A DNA stretch of 40,894 bases, from NCBI RefSeq assembly GCF_001813675.1, contig NZ_KV813657.1, positions 48,482-89,375 on the forward strand, written 5' to 3'. This document shows positions 1-8,583 of this stretch, piece by piece; the stretch's first letter is position 1; each line of letters opens with the position of its first letter. The DNA comes from Streptococcus sp. HMSC078D09 (GTDB taxonomy: Bacteria > Bacillota > Bacilli > Lactobacillales > Streptococcaceae). The translations under genes and the position numbers were made by a program. The notes beneath the pieces were generated by a model. It made no database searches. It worked only from the letters and a program-made list of their open reading frames with translations, and was not told the DNA's origin.

Positions 1-22
1 GGCTAGGACTTTTGTCCCAGCC
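1..22. terminator. Inverted repeat at left edge, probable terminator
   Basis: Two 9-base arms, GGCTAGGAC and GTCCCAGCC, flank a TTTT loop with one A/C mismatch. A T-rich stretch follows on the plus strand. The motif resembles the GGCTGGGAC-type hairpins common between streptococcal genes. It is cut by the window edge, so the gene it serves is unknown. Confidence 0.5.
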
Positions 23-81
23 TCTTTATTATTTCAGAGCTAGTTTGCTTTTTTTAAGAAATTTCTTGGAGTGATTAAAAG

Positions 82-127
82 AAAAACAGAGATGGAAGAA
101 ATTATTTTTCTTCCATCTCTGTTTTTT
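82..127. terminator. Bidirectional 19-bp terminator hairpin
   Basis: Positions 82-100 and 108-126 form a perfect 19-bp stem with a 7-base loop and A/T tails on both sides. It can therefore stop transcription on either strand. The last codons of the small minus-strand gene at 102-281 lie inside the hairpin, and its stop codon is in the loop. Confidence 0.85.
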
Positions 128-281
128 GTCCTTGAATGGCTTTTTTGAACCACCAAAGTGAACCGACTAGGATCAGGGCAGCAAGCCAAAAAATCCAAGC
201 CTCAATAGTGGTTAGAAAAAAGTAGAGAGCGATAGCATCGACCAATAAAAGTGGGATGAGAATCTGTTTTCTTATTTTCAT
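102..281 (-). CDS. Small membrane protein, 59 aa, function unknown
   Basis: This minus-strand reading frame starts at ATG (281) and stops at TAA (104-102). The predicted product begins MKIRKQILIPLLLVDAIALY and has two hydrophobic segments (about residues 6-24 and 28-45), then a charged tail ending KTEMEEK. That is a plausible two-helix membrane protein with positive charges at the N-terminus and after helix 2. I do not recognise the family. Support comes from a promoter-like TTTGTT-17-TACAAT directly upstream and a terminator exactly at its 3' end. No ribosome binding site is visible; the -10 box is only 6 bases before the ATG, so the mRNA would be leaderless. A non-coding transcript is the alternative, but the hydrophobic pattern argues for a protein. 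Confidence 0.6.
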   Translation of the reverse strand: MKIRKQILIPLLLVDAIALYFFLTTIEAWIFWLAALILVGSLWWFKKAIQGQKTEMEEK

Positions 282-287
282 AAGAAT

Positions 288-316
288 ATTGTATCATAAA
301 TTCTAGAGGAAACAAA
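288..316 (-). promoter_or_regulatory. Promoter of the small membrane protein gene
   Basis: On the minus strand a TTTGTT box (316-311) and a TACAAT box (293-288) are separated by 17 bases. The start codon at 281 coincides with the expected transcription start, implying a leaderless mRNA. Confidence 0.5.
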
Positions 317-412
317 TGAAATCAAGCCTTTCTAAGTATTTTGTAGGATCTGAAAAGGTCCGATAGGGTTAGTTAGTGAATTTTCTTTCAGGAGTGCATC
401 TTGGTCCCATTT

Positions 413-422
413 GTGGTAAAAT
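413..422 (+). promoter_or_regulatory. Extended -10 promoter of rsmH
   Basis: TAAAAT at 417-422 is preceded by TGTGG, resembling an extended -10. The -35 region is weak. Transcription would begin at about 429, 2-3 bases before the rsmH ATG at 432, and no ribosome binding site precedes that ATG. Confidence 0.5.
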
Positions 423-431
423 AGTAAAGAT

Positions 432-1382
432 ATGAGTAAAGAATTTCATCATGTAACGGTTTTGCTTCATGAAACGATCGATATGCTGGATGTTAAGCCA
501 GATGGGATCTATGTAGACGCCACATTGGGTGGGGCAGGCCACAGCGAATATTTGTTAACAAAATTAAATGAATCGGGCCATCTTTATGCCTTTGACCAAG
601 ATCAGCATGCAATTGAGAATGCTAAGATTCGTTTAGCTCCATTCATCGAGAAAGGCATGGTGACCTTCATTAAGGATAACTTTCGTCATTTGAAGGAACG
701 TCTAAACGAATTGGGTGTGACTGAAATTGATGGAATCTGTTATGACCTAGGTGTCTCTAGTCCTCAGTTAGATGAACGGGAACGCGGATTTTCTTACAAG
801 AAAGATGCGCCACTGGACATGCGGATGAATCAAGAAGCTTCCTTGACAGCCTATGAGGTTGTAAATAGCTACGATTACCATGATCTAGTCCGTATTTTTT
901 TCAAATATGGAGAGGACAAATTTTCCAAGCAAATTGCGCGGAAAATTGAGCAAGCACGAGCAATTAAACCGATTGAAACAACGACTGAATTAGCAGAGAT
1001 TATTAAATCTGCTAAACCAGCTAAGGAGCTCAAGAAAAAGGGCCATCCTGCTAAACAGATTTTCCAAGCCATTCGTATCGAAGTCAATGATGAACTGGGA
1101 GCTGCAGATGAATCGATTCAGCAAGCTATGGATTTGTTGGCCCTCGATGGTCGTATTTCTGTGATTACCTTTCATTCGTTAGAGGATCGATTGACCAAAC
1201 AATTGTTTAAAGAAGCTTCGACGGTTGAGGTTCCAAAGGGACTTCCCTTTATTCCAGATGATTTGAAACCAAAGATGGAGTTGGTCAACCGGAAACCTAT
1301 TTTGCCAAGTGATGAAGAGCTTGAGGGAAATAATCGATCCCATTCAGCAAAATTACGGGTTGCTCGAAAAATACACAAGTAA
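432..1382 (+). CDS. rsmH: 16S rRNA (cytosine-1402 N4)-methyltransferase RsmH
   Basis: RsmH (MraW) is a SAM-dependent enzyme that methylates N4 of C1402 in the 16S rRNA decoding centre. The 316-aa product has the usual length and carries the SAM-binding motif GGAGHS at residues 33-38, the family block [11 protein letters not shown] and the C-terminal [16 protein letters not shown]. The ATG start matches the conserved N-terminus [14 protein letters not shown]. It is the first gene of the rsmH-ftsL-pbp2X-mraY cluster and ends 11 bases before ftsL. The start has no Shine-Dalgarno sequence and a -10 box 9 bases upstream, suggesting a leaderless transcript. Identity is certain; the initiation mode is inference. 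Confidence 0.97.
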   Translation: MSKEFHHVTVLLHETIDMLDVKPDGIYVDATLGGAGHSEYLLTKLNESGHLYAFDQDQHAIENAKIRLAPFIEKGMVTFIKDNFRHLKERLNELGVTEIDGICYDLGVSSPQLDERERGFSYKKDAPLDMRMNQEASLTAYEVVNSYDYHDLVRIFFKYGEDKFSKQIARKIEQARAIKPIETTTELAEIIKSAKPAKELKKKGHPAKQIFQAIRIEVNDELGAADESIQQAMDLLALDGRISVITFHSLEDRLTKQLFKEASTVEVPKGLPFIPDDLKPKMELVNRKPILPSDEELEGNNRSHSAKLRVARKIHK

Positions 1383-1393
1383 GAGGAATTGAT

Positions 1394-1729
1394 ATGGCAG
1401 CAAGAAATGAGAGAACAAGAACACAGGTACTACAAGACCGCTTTCGCCGTTTCTCTAGAGTAGAAAAGGCTTTTTATGGGTCGATTGTCCTAACAGCTGT
1501 TATTTTAGCCATTAGTATCGTCTTTATGCAGACACGGATTTTACAAGTTCAAAGTGAATTGACTGATTTGAATACGGAACTAGAAGCCAAAAAGACGGAA
1601 TTGGCAGATGTTCGTCAAGAGGTCAATGAATTGACGCGCTATGATCGGTTGTCGAAACTTGCCAGTTCGCAAGGAATGAAGTTACAAAAAGAAAATCGAA
1701 AAACAGTGAGTGCAAGTAGTGATGAATAA
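1394..1729 (+). CDS. ftsL: Cell division protein FtsL
   Basis: FtsL is a bitopic septal protein that works with DivIC/FtsB and DivIB/FtsQ to activate the septal synthase. The 111-aa product has a basic cytoplasmic N-terminus, one membrane span at about residues 28-46, then an extracellular coiled coil (about 48-90) rich in L, E, T and K. Size, topology and position between rsmH and pbp2X are diagnostic, since FtsL sequences diverge strongly. AGAGGA lies 6-7 bases before the ATG. Its 3' end overlaps the pbp2X start by 8 bases, consistent with translational coupling. Confidence 0.93.
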   Translation: MAARNERTRTQVLQDRFRRFSRVEKAFYGSIVLTAVILAISIVFMQTRILQVQSELTDLNTELEAKKTELADVRQEVNELTRYDRLSKLASSQGMKLQKENRKTVSASSDE

Positions 1730-4004
1730 ATTTAAAAAGTTTTTGATTCGGTATTCGGTGAAAAAACGCCGTTTACCGGCTCAAAATCGAAAACAAGTTG
1801 GGAAAAACCTCAGTGTACTGGCGATTTTCCTCTTTTTTCTCTTCCTGTTAAATTTTGCTCTGATTATAGGCACCGATAAGAAATTTGGTGTCACCTTATC
1901 GGACCAGGCCAAAAAGGTGCATGAAGAAACCGTCATTGTTCCTGCAAAACGAGGCACGATTTACGATCGAAATGGTGCTGTGATTGCAGAAGATGCAACA
2001 ACCTATAATGTTTATGCGGTTATCGATAAAAAGTACAAGTCTGCTACAGGAAAGATCTTATATGTAGAAGAGAATCAGTTTAAAAAAGTAGCAGAAATCT
2101 TTAAGCAGTACTTAGGGATGGATGAGGATTACGTCATTCAACAGTTGTCGCAAAAGAAATTGAAACAGGTTTCTTTTGGCTCGAACGGAAACGGCATCAC
2201 TTATAGTAATATGACAGCCATTCGTGACGCCATGGAAGCAGCAAAGATCGAGGGGATCGCTTTTACGACGAGTCCAAACCGGAGTTATAAAAATGGGAAC
2301 TTTGCCTCTCAATTTATCGGTCAAGCTCAATTGATAGAAGATAAAGAAGGCAATAAAACCCTGCAGGGAACAACGGGAATCGAAAAATCCTTGGATCGCA
2401 TCCTGGGTGGTCAGGATGGCGTTGTGACCTATGAAAAGGATCGCAACGGAAATATTGTGCCAGGATCAGATAAGGTTGCCGTGAAGACAGAAGATGGGAA
2501 GGATGTATACACAACCCTTTCTGCGGAACTTCAAACCTATCTCGAAACCCGAATGGATGTTTTCCAAGAAAAAGTAAAAGGAAAGTATGTTAGTGCGACT
2601 CTTGTGAGTGCAAAAACTGGAGAAATCCTGGCTACAACGCAACGTCCATCCTATAATGCGGATACCAAACAAGGGTTGGATCTGAAAAACTTGAAAACCT
2701 GGAATACCATCCTTTATCAAGGTCAATATGAACCGGGTTCAACGATGAAGGTCATGTTATTAGCTTCGGCGATTGATCATGGAACCTTCCCAGCCTATAA
2801 TGAAGTATACTACAGTAACGAACTACAAGTAAAAGATGCGACGATTCGTGACTGGGATGTCAATATGGGCTTGATGGATGGACGCTATATGAACATTGCT
2901 CAGGGCTTTGCCTATTCTAGTAATATTGGGATGACCAAGCTAGAGCAGAAGATGGGAAATAACGTCTGGATGAATTACCTCCACCGCTTCAAATTTGGTC
3001 TCTCTACCCGTTTTGGCATGGGCGATGAGAGTTTTGGAAGCCTTCCGGGTGATAACTATGTTACTCAAGCTATGTCTGCCTTTGGACAAGGGATATCTGT
3101 CACCCAAACGCAGATGTTGCGGGCCTTTAGTGCCATCGCTAATGATGGGCAAATGTTGGAGCCGAAGTTTATTAGTGCTATTTACGATAAAAAATCAGAC
3201 ACAGCCCGCAAATCAAAAAAAGAAGTTGTTGGAAAACCAGTTTCAGGATCAGCTGCACAACAGACACGGAACTATATGATCACCGTCGGAACAGATCCAG
3301 AGTATGGAACCTTGTACAGTGATGGACCCATCATTCAGGTACCCGGTCAAAACGTTGCAGTGAAATCAGGGACTGCCCAAATTGCGACAGATCAAGGATA
3401 CTTACAAGGAGAAAATGATTATATCAACTCGGTTGTAGCCATGACACCTGCAGAAGATCCTGAATTCATCATGTATGTGACGGTCCAACAACCAGAAGTG
3501 AAATTCTCAGCGACCAGCTGGGAAGAGCTGGTCAATCCTATTTTGGAAGATGCAGTTGCTTTAAAAGACGAATTGCATTTGACATCAGAGGCACCAACGT
3601 TGGATGGTGTGACCAAAGAAACGACCTACAAAATCCCTTCAGTAGAAACTCTCTCTAAGGAGTTGAATCTGAAACAAAATTTGAGCCCAGGTGCTTATTC
3701 AGAGGAATTGCGTCGCAATTTGGTGCAACCAATTGTCCTAGGAACCGGGAAAAATATCCGCAAAATGTCTGTGGATATAGGCTCTAAAGTCAAAGCCAAT
3801 CAGCAAGTATTGTTATTGACAGAAGACTTTGATGCGGTTCCAGATATGTATGGTTGGACTAAGAAAAATGCGGACATCTTTGGAGAATGGACTGGAATTG
3901 AGATTACCTATAAAGGTAGTGGAAAGAAAGTAACCAAACAAAGTGTCAAAATGAACACCTCACTCAATAAAACTAAAAAGATTACGTTAACATTAGGAGA
4001 CTAA
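1722..4004 (+). CDS. pbp2X: Penicillin-binding protein 2X
   Basis: PBP2x is the class B transpeptidase that crosslinks septal peptidoglycan with FtsW. I place the start at ATG 1722 (MNKFKKFL), giving 760 aa and an 8-base overlap with ftsL; an in-frame ATG at 1710 adds four residues but does not match family N-termini. A basic cytoplasmic tail precedes one membrane span (about 31-50), a pedestal region, the transpeptidase domain and two C-terminal PASTA modules. Active-site motifs are S340-TMK, S399-SN and K548-SG followed by TAQ. The Thr after the catalytic Ser is retained, so the Thr338-type resistance change known in pneumococcus is absent. PBP2x is a primary beta-lactam target and interacts with StkP and GpsB in related species; both are encoded here. 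Confidence 0.97.
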   Translation: MNKFKKFLIRYSVKKRRLPAQNRKQVGKNLSVLAIFLFFLFLLNFALIIGTDKKFGVTLSDQAKKVHEETVIVPAKRGTIYDRNGAVIAEDATTYNVYAVIDKKYKSATGKILYVEENQFKKVAEIFKQYLGMDEDYVIQQLSQKKLKQVSFGSNGNGITYSNMTAIRDAMEAAKIEGIAFTTSPNRSYKNGNFASQFIGQAQLIEDKEGNKTLQGTTGIEKSLDRILGGQDGVVTYEKDRNGNIVPGSDKVAVKTEDGKDVYTTLSAELQTYLETRMDVFQEKVKGKYVSATLVSAKTGEILATTQRPSYNADTKQGLDLKNLKTWNTILYQGQYEPGSTMKVMLLASAIDHGTFPAYNEVYYSNELQVKDATIRDWDVNMGLMDGRYMNIAQGFAYSSNIGMTKLEQKMGNNVWMNYLHRFKFGLSTRFGMGDESFGSLPGDNYVTQAMSAFGQGISVTQTQMLRAFSAIANDGQMLEPKFISAIYDKKSDTARKSKKEVVGKPVSGSAAQQTRNYMITVGTDPEYGTLYSDGPIIQVPGQNVAVKSGTAQIATDQGYLQGENDYINSVVAMTPAEDPEFIMYVTVQQPEVKFSATSWEELVNPILEDAVALKDELHLTSEAPTLDGVTKETTYKIPSVETLSKELNLKQNLSPGAYSEELRRNLVQPIVLGTGKNIRKMSVDIGSKVKANQQVLLLTEDFDAVPDMYGWTKKNADIFGEWTGIEITYKGSGKKVTKQSVKMNTSLNKTKKITLTLGD

Positions 4005-4005
4005 G

Positions 4006-4998
4006 ATGTATATTGCTACGATCCTTGTATCGTTTCTATTAACAGTGGCTGCTATTCCAGCCTTTATTCGATTTTACCATCGTGCTCATATTTCCGGGCA
4101 ACAAATGCACGAAGATGTGAAACAACACAAAGCGAAAGCTGGCACTCCGACAATGGGTGGAGTTGTATTTCTCATTACAGCCGTTCTAGTTAGTTTTGTC
4201 GTTACCGTATTGACTGGAAATTTCACGCGCCCTGTTCAACTGATTCTATTTATCTTGATTCTATATGGAATTGTTGGATTTTTGGATGACTTTTTAAAAG
4301 TCTTTCGTAAGATTAATGAAGGTCTCAACCCAAAACAAAAATTAGCCCTTCAACTTGTTGGTGGAATCATCTTCTATATTTTTTCTGAACGCCACGGTGC
4401 AGGAAGCCTTTTGAATGTCTTTGGTTACGATCTTTACTTGGGTCATTTCTACATTCTCTTTGCTTTGTTTTGGTTGGTTGGATTTTCAAACGCGGTCAAT
4501 TTGACAGATGGGATTGATGGATTAGCCAGCATCTCCGTTGCTATTAGCCTGAGTGCCTATTCCTTTATTGCCTATATGCAAGGAAAATGGGACATTCTCT
4601 TTGTGACTTTGAGTATGATTGGGGCCTTGCTTGGATTCTTTGTCTTCAACCACAAGCCGGCTAAAATCTTTATGGGCGATGTCGGTAGTCTAGCTCTTGG
4701 AGGGATGCTTGCAGCCTTGTCAATGGCTTTGCATGTCGAGTGGACGCTGCTCTTGATTGGTCTGGTCTATGTCATTGAAACAGGTTCAGTGATGCTACAA
4801 GTGACCTATTTCAAATGGACCAAGAAACGTTACGGGGAAGGACGTCGGATTTTCCGAATGACTCCTTTCCACCATCATTTAGAACTGGGTGGCCTTTCTG
4901 GCAATGGGCAAAACTGGTCAGAATGGAAAGTGGATGCCTTTATGTGGAGCATTGCCTTGGTGACAAGTGTCGTGACTCTAGTCCTTCTCTACCTATAA
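4006..4998 (+). CDS. mraY: Phospho-N-acetylmuramoyl-pentapeptide transferase MraY
   Basis: MraY makes lipid I by transferring phospho-MurNAc-pentapeptide from UDP to undecaprenyl phosphate at the inner face of the membrane. The 330-aa protein is almost entirely hydrophobic helices (about ten spans). It carries the family signatures: an aspartate pair in [17 protein letters not shown], a [10 protein letters not shown] loop and the cytoplasmic FHHHLE block near the C-terminus. The ATG follows the pbp2X stop by a single base, so the two are translated together. It is the last gene of the operon, followed by a hairpin terminator. Confidence 0.97.
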   Translation: MYIATILVSFLLTVAAIPAFIRFYHRAHISGQQMHEDVKQHKAKAGTPTMGGVVFLITAVLVSFVVTVLTGNFTRPVQLILFILILYGIVGFLDDFLKVFRKINEGLNPKQKLALQLVGGIIFYIFSERHGAGSLLNVFGYDLYLGHFYILFALFWLVGFSNAVNLTDGIDGLASISVAISLSAYSFIAYMQGKWDILFVTLSMIGALLGFFVFNHKPAKIFMGDVGSLALGGMLAALSMALHVEWTLLLIGLVYVIETGSVMLQVTYFKWTKKRYGEGRRIFRMTPFHHHLELGGLSGNGQNWSEWKVDAFMWSIALVTSVVTLVLLYL

Positions 4999-5028
4999 AA
5001 CGACGGTGGGCTTGCCCATCGTTTTTTT
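4997..5028 (+). terminator. Terminator after mraY
   Basis: AAAACGA pairs with TCGTTTT and TGGGC with GCCCA around a tiny loop, with a 3-base bulge on the left arm, then seven T residues. It lies directly after the mraY stop codon. Confidence 0.75.
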
Positions 5029-5094
5029 GCTGACTCAGAGAGACTTCGCTGGTTAGGAAAAATGACCCATAAGAGAGGCAAGAAGACAGCTTTT

Positions 5095-5104
5095 CTGATA
5101 TAAT
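5095..5104 (+). promoter_or_regulatory. Extended -10 promoter of the DEAD-box helicase gene
   Basis: TGATATAAT (5096-5104) is a perfect extended -10 box about 29 bases before the chosen helicase start. No good -35 is visible, which is usual for extended -10 promoters. Confidence 0.6.
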
Positions 5105-5132
5105 AATAGAGATCATGAAAGGAACTGAGAAA

Positions 5133-6476
5133 ATGAAATTTACAGAGTTTAATTTTAAGCCCTATATTCAAGAGGCACTGAAAGAAATCAATTTTAGAGA
5201 AGCAACCGAAGTACAGGAAAAACTAATTCCGATTGTCCTAGCTGGAAATGATTTGGTAGGAGAGTCAAAGACAGGTTCTGGGAAAACCCATACTTTCCTC
5301 TTGCCGATTTTTCAAACCTTAAATGAAGACAGTGAGCAAGTTGAAGCGGTCATCACGGCTCCTAGTCGGGAGTTGGCGACGCAAATTTACCAAGCTGCTC
5401 GTCAAATCGCTAGTCATTCTGAAAAAGAGATTCGGATTGTAAATTATGTTGGAGGAACGGATAAAAGCCGTCAGATTGAAAAACTGCAGGTCAAACAACC
5501 ACATATCGTGATTGGAACTCCAGGCCGGATTTATGATCTGGTTGCATCGGGTGATCTGGCTATTCATAAGGCCCATACTTTTGTGGTGGATGAGGCAGAT
5601 ATGACACTGGACATGGGATTCTTGTCTACTGTGGATAAGATTGCTTCAAGTCTTCCGCAACAACTGCAATTTTTAGTTTTTTCAGCCACCATTCCGCAAA
5701 AATTGCAGCCTTTCTTGAAAAAATATCTCTCAAACCCAGTCATGGAGCAAATTAAGACTAAGACGGTGATTTCAGATACCATCGATAATTGGCTGGTTTC
5801 GACCAAGGGTCGAGATAAAAATGAGCAAATTTACCAATTGACCAAGACCTTGCAACCTTATTTGGCCATGATTTTCGTCAATACAAAAACGAGAGCAGAT
5901 GATCTCCATGCCTATTTGGTGGCTCAGGGATTGAAAGTGGCAAAGATTCACGGAGATATCCCACCACGTGAACGGAAACGGATCATGAATCAGGTTAAAA
6001 ATCTTGATTTTGAGTATATTGTGGCCACAGATTTAGCGGCTCGTGGAATTGATATCGAAGGGGTGAGTCATGTCATCAACGATGCTATTCCACAAGATCT
6101 TTCTTTCTTTGTCCACCGTGTCGGTCGGACAGGGCGCAATGGTCTACCAGGTGTCGCTATTACTCTTTATCAACCGAGTGATGATTCAGATATCCGTGAA
6201 CTAGAAAAAATGGGAATTCGTTTCGTACCGAAAGTGTTGAAAAATGGGGTTATTGAAGATACTTATGATCGGGATAGACGGGCCAATCGTGAGAAAAAGC
6301 AAGAGAAACTCGATATCGAAATGATTGGTCTGGTGAAGAAGAAAAAGAAAAAAATCAAACCAGGCTACAAGAAAAAAATCAAATGGGCAGTTGATGAAAA
6401 GAGGAGAAAAGCTAAGCGAGCTGAAAACCGTGCGCGTGGTCGGGCGGAACGAAAGGCCAAACGCCAAACTTTCTAA
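5133..6476 (+). CDS. cshB: DEAD-box ATP-dependent RNA helicase, CshB-like
   Basis: This is a cytoplasmic RNA helicase that unwinds short duplexes during ribosome assembly or RNA decay. The start at ATG 5133 is preferred over ATG 5115 because AAGGA lies about 9 bases upstream, giving 447 aa. Visible motifs in order: KTGSGKT (K51, motif I), PSRELA, GTPGR, DEAD at 153-156, SAT, ATDLAARGID and HRVGRTGR. The C-terminal ~80 residues are very rich in Lys and Arg (for example VKKKKKKIKPGYKKKIK), typical of RNA-binding tails of CshB-type helicases. It is a single-gene unit with its own promoter. Helicase identity is certain; the CshB assignment rests on length and tail and is less sure. Confidence 0.9.
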   Translation: MKFTEFNFKPYIQEALKEINFREATEVQEKLIPIVLAGNDLVGESKTGSGKTHTFLLPIFQTLNEDSEQVEAVITAPSRELATQIYQAARQIASHSEKEIRIVNYVGGTDKSRQIEKLQVKQPHIVIGTPGRIYDLVASGDLAIHKAHTFVVDEADMTLDMGFLSTVDKIASSLPQQLQFLVFSATIPQKLQPFLKKYLSNPVMEQIKTKTVISDTIDNWLVSTKGRDKNEQIYQLTKTLQPYLAMIFVNTKTRADDLHAYLVAQGLKVAKIHGDIPPRERKRIMNQVKNLDFEYIVATDLAARGIDIEGVSHVINDAIPQDLSFFVHRVGRTGRNGLPGVAITLYQPSDDSDIRELEKMGIRFVPKVLKNGVIEDTYDRDRRANREKKQEKLDIEMIGLVKKKKKKIKPGYKKKIKWAVDEKRRKAKRAENRARGRAERKAKRQTF

Positions 6477-6505
6477 TCCCTTGTTTCAAATGTTCAGAAG
6501 AAAAC

Positions 6506-6542
6506 ATAGATTTTCTTTATGAACTCCATAAAGAAAATCTAT
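6506..6542. repeat. Perfect 16-bp inverted repeat without T-run
   Basis: Positions 6506-6521 and 6527-6542 are perfectly complementary around a 5-base loop. The stem is A/T-rich and is not followed by a T-run, so it is not a standard terminator. It lies 30 bases after the helicase stop, just before a second hairpin that does look like a terminator. It may protect the 3' end of the mRNA. Confidence 0.7.
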
Positions 6543-6561
6543 TAGGAACTTGTCTAAAATT

Positions 6562-6597
6562 ATGATAGACTAAATTTGAGTAGTCTATCATTTTTCT
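6562..6597 (+). terminator. Terminator after helicase gene
   Basis: ATGATAGACTA (6562-6572) and TAGTCTATCAT (6581-6591) form a perfect 11-bp stem with an 8-base loop and a T-rich tail. Confidence 0.8.
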
Positions 6598-6613
6598 ATT
6601 TCTGTAGCAATTT

Positions 6614-6643
6614 TTGGAATTCCGATAGTGAATGTGATAGAAT
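6614..6643 (+). promoter_or_regulatory. Promoter of the amino-acid ABC transporter
   Basis: TTGGAA (6614-6619) and TAGAAT (6638-6643) are separated by 18 bases, and the start codon of the permease follows at 6673. Confidence 0.55.
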
Positions 6644-6672
6644 GTTTATGTTTGAGAAAGGAAGTAACAAAA

Positions 6673-7473
6673 ATGTTTACAACTAATCTTTTAGCTGCCA
6701 ACTGGTATGCTGACTTTTTAAAACACGTTCCAGATAGCAAGCTGTTTAGTTTGAGAGCCGTATTGGATGCATTTCCGGCAGTCATTGGGAAATTGCCTGT
6801 GACGATTTTATTAGCCCTAGGAGGCGCATTTTTTGGGATTATTTTTGCCATGATTTTTGCTCTGGTCAAAATTAATCGTGTACGAATTCTTTACCCGATT
6901 CAAGCTGTTTTTGTCAGTTTTTTGCGGGGGACTCCTTTGTTGGTTCAGTTGATGTTGACCTATTATGGGATTCCTCTTATTTTAAAAGCGATCAATCAGT
7001 CTTATGGAACAGCTTTTAATATTAATGCCATTCCAGCTGAGTTATTTGCAATTGTGGCTCTTGCCTTTAATGAGGCGGCTTATGCGAGTGAGACCATCCG
7101 GGCAGCCATTTTATCAGTGGATCCTGGTGAAATTGAGGCAGCGCGTAGTCTTGGAATGACCAACCGTCAAGTTTATCGCCGGATTATTATTCCCAATGCA
7201 GCAGTCGTTGCAACTCCTACTTTAATCAACTCTCTCATTGGCTTGACCAAGGGGACCTCGCTAGCCTTTAGTGCCAGTGTAGTTGAAATTTTTGCCCAAG
7301 CACGGATTATTGGGGGGAGCGATTTGAAGTACTTTGAACGCTTTATCACGGTATCGATTGTTTACTGGATTGTGAACATTCTCATTGAAATACTAGGCCG
7401 TCACATTGAACGTCGACTGGATATTGAGACTCCCGTAGCAATTGATTTACCAGATCAGGAGGTCCGGATCTAA
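6673..7473 (+). CDS. Amino-acid ABC transporter permease (possibly cystine)
   Basis: This is a membrane component of a polar amino-acid importer of the HisMQ family. I place the start at ATG 6673 (MFTTNLL), with AAAGGAAG about 9 bases upstream, giving 266 aa; the upstream in-frame ATG at 6628 lacks a ribosome site and overlaps the promoter. Several hydrophobic helices are visible, and the cytoplasmic EAA loop that contacts the ATPase reads EAARSLGMTNRQVYRRIIIP. It overlaps the ATPase gene. Position before a DUF4059 gene and trxB matches a pneumococcal locus that I recall as tcyBC-like (cystine); substrate is inference. No solute-binding protein gene lies nearby. Confidence 0.9.
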   Translation: MFTTNLLAANWYADFLKHVPDSKLFSLRAVLDAFPAVIGKLPVTILLALGGAFFGIIFAMIFALVKINRVRILYPIQAVFVSFLRGTPLLVQLMLTYYGIPLILKAINQSYGTAFNINAIPAELFAIVALAFNEAAYASETIRAAILSVDPGEIEAARSLGMTNRQVYRRIIIPNAAVVATPTLINSLIGLTKGTSLAFSASVVEIFAQARIIGGSDLKYFERFITVSIVYWIVNILIEILGRHIERRLDIETPVAIDLPDQEVRI

Positions 7474-8216
7474 TGATTTATATTTCAGAATTATCAAAGA
7501 CATTTTCAGGTCAAAAGGTTTTAAATAATCTAAGTTTGGAAATTCAAAAAGGGGAAGTCGTGGCCTTAATCGGGTCTTCGGGAGCTGGTAAATCAACCTT
7601 CTTACGCAGTTTAAACTATTTGGAAGCTCCAGACAGTGGTAGAATTAAGATTGATGATTTCGAGGTTGATTTTGAGCACATTACCCAAGATCAAATCTTG
7701 ACCTTAAGAAGAAAATTGGCCATGGTGTTCCAACAGTTTAATTTGTTTGGTAGAAAAACAGCTCTTGAAAATGTGAAAGAAGGGCTCATTGTTGTGAAGG
7801 GCTTATCCGACCAAGAAGCAACGAAAATTGCTCGAGAAGAACTGGCAAAAGTCGGCTTATCGGATCGTGAAAATCACTATCCTCGTCACCTCTCAGGTGG
7901 ACAAAAACAACGGGTGGCTTTGGCCCGTGCCTTGGCCATGAAACCAGAGGTTCTTTTGCTGGATGAACCGACTTCGGCCTTGGATCCAGAATTGGTTGGA
8001 GAAGTTGAAAAATCCATTGCCAATGCAGCAAAATCAGGACAAACCATGGTACTGGTCAGCCATGATATGTCTTTTGTAGCGCAAGTAGCAGATAAGGTCC
8101 TATTTTTGGATAAAGGACGGATTATTGAATCTGGAACACCAGAGGAAATCATGCAACATCCAAAAGAAGAACGGACAAAAGAATTCTTTGCTAGTTACAA
8201 ACGGACCTATGTTTGA
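7473..8216 (+). CDS. Amino-acid ABC transporter ATP-binding protein
   Basis: This 247-aa subunit powers the importer whose permease is encoded just upstream; the start codon overlaps the permease stop (TAATGA), indicating translational coupling. It has Walker A GSSGAGKS, a Q-loop in VFQQFNLF, the signature LSGGQKQR, Walker B VLLLDEP and the H-loop VLVSHD. Length and motif spacing fit the polar amino-acid ATPases (GlnQ/TcyC type). ATPase role is certain; the transported amino acid cannot be read from the sequence. Confidence 0.94.
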   Translation: MIYISELSKTFSGQKVLNNLSLEIQKGEVVALIGSSGAGKSTFLRSLNYLEAPDSGRIKIDDFEVDFEHITQDQILTLRRKLAMVFQQFNLFGRKTALENVKEGLIVVKGLSDQEATKIAREELAKVGLSDRENHYPRHLSGGQKQRVALARALAMKPEVLLLDEPTSALDPELVGEVEKSIANAAKSGQTMVLVSHDMSFVAQVADKVLFLDKGRIIESGTPEEIMQHPKEERTKEFFASYKRTYV

Positions 8217-8222
8217 TATAAT
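8214..8222 (+). promoter_or_regulatory. Extended -10 promoter before the DUF4059-type gene
   Basis: TGATATAAT at 8214-8222 overlaps the stop codon of the ABC ATPase gene and would start transcription at about 8229, upstream of the hairpin at 8233-8264 and the small membrane gene at 8298. Confidence 0.5.
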
Positions 8223-8232
8223 AGAGGAGAGG

Positions 8233-8264
8233 TAAGACTCAGCTGGCGATGCTAGCTGGGTTTG
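8233..8264 (+). terminator. Hairpin in leader of DUF4059 gene, terminator or attenuator
   Basis: CTCAGCTGGC pairs with GCTAGCTGGG (two G-T pairs) around a 3-base loop, followed by a T-rich stretch. It ends the transporter operon, but it also lies immediately downstream of an extended -10 box, so it could attenuate the next gene. Confidence 0.6.
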
Positions 8265-8277
8265 TTTTCTGAAAATG
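8263..8277. promoter_or_regulatory. Possible CodY box
   Basis: The 15 bases contain the perfect palindromic core TTTTCTGAAAAT and match 12 of 15 positions of the consensus AATTTTCWGAAAATT. CodY represses amino-acid uptake genes in streptococci, and the site lies between an amino-acid transporter and a small membrane gene. A single match of this quality can occur by chance. Confidence 0.35.
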
Positions 8278-8297
8278 TAAAAATATTTGGAGTCGTG

Positions 8298-8525
8298 ATG
8301 TTAAATAAATTATTGTCCTTATATTTACAAAGTTTAGTGACGACAACGATTTTAGTTGGGATCGCTTCTTGTATTTGGATTGGCTACCGTGCCCTTAAGA
8401 AGAAAGATAAAACAGCCAAGCAACGACAAGCCCATTTGTATGATATCCTCTTAATTGATATCATGACGATTCCTATTTTAACCTTTGCGGTCATAGGGAT
8501 TTTGTTTATCTTTCAAGCACGATAA
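8298..8525 (+). CDS. Small membrane protein, DUF4059-type
   Basis: The start is placed at ATG 8298 with GGAG about 5-8 bases upstream, giving 75 aa. Two hydrophobic segments (about residues 8-28 and 49-72) flank a basic loop (ALKKKDKTAKQRQ). I associate this with the streptococcal DUF4059 proteins found just upstream of trxB; no function is known to me. It ends 58 bases before trxB, which has its own promoter. Confidence 0.75.
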   Translation: MLNKLLSLYLQSLVTTTILVGIASCIWIGYRALKKKDKTAKQRQAHLYDILLIDIMTIPILTFAVIGILFIFQAR

Positions 8526-8554
8526 TTGCAAAAAGACCGTGTTAGAATTATAAT
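8526..8554 (+). promoter_or_regulatory. Promoter of trxB
   Basis: TTGCAA (8526-8531) and TATAAT (8549-8554) are separated by 17 bases, a near-consensus promoter 30 bases before the trxB start. Confidence 0.75.
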
Positions 8555-8583
8555 GGTTACAACAAAACAGAAAGAGGTTGAGT

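Noticed and set aside
1710..1721. Upstream ATG for pbp2X
   Set aside because: It adds four residues not typical of PBP2x, and the ATG at 1722 gives the expected MNKFKK start and family spacing.
2739..3371. Possible beta-lactam resistance mosaic in pbp2X
   Set aside because: All three active-site motifs carry the sensitive-type residues; no mosaic block can be recognised by eye without reference alleles.
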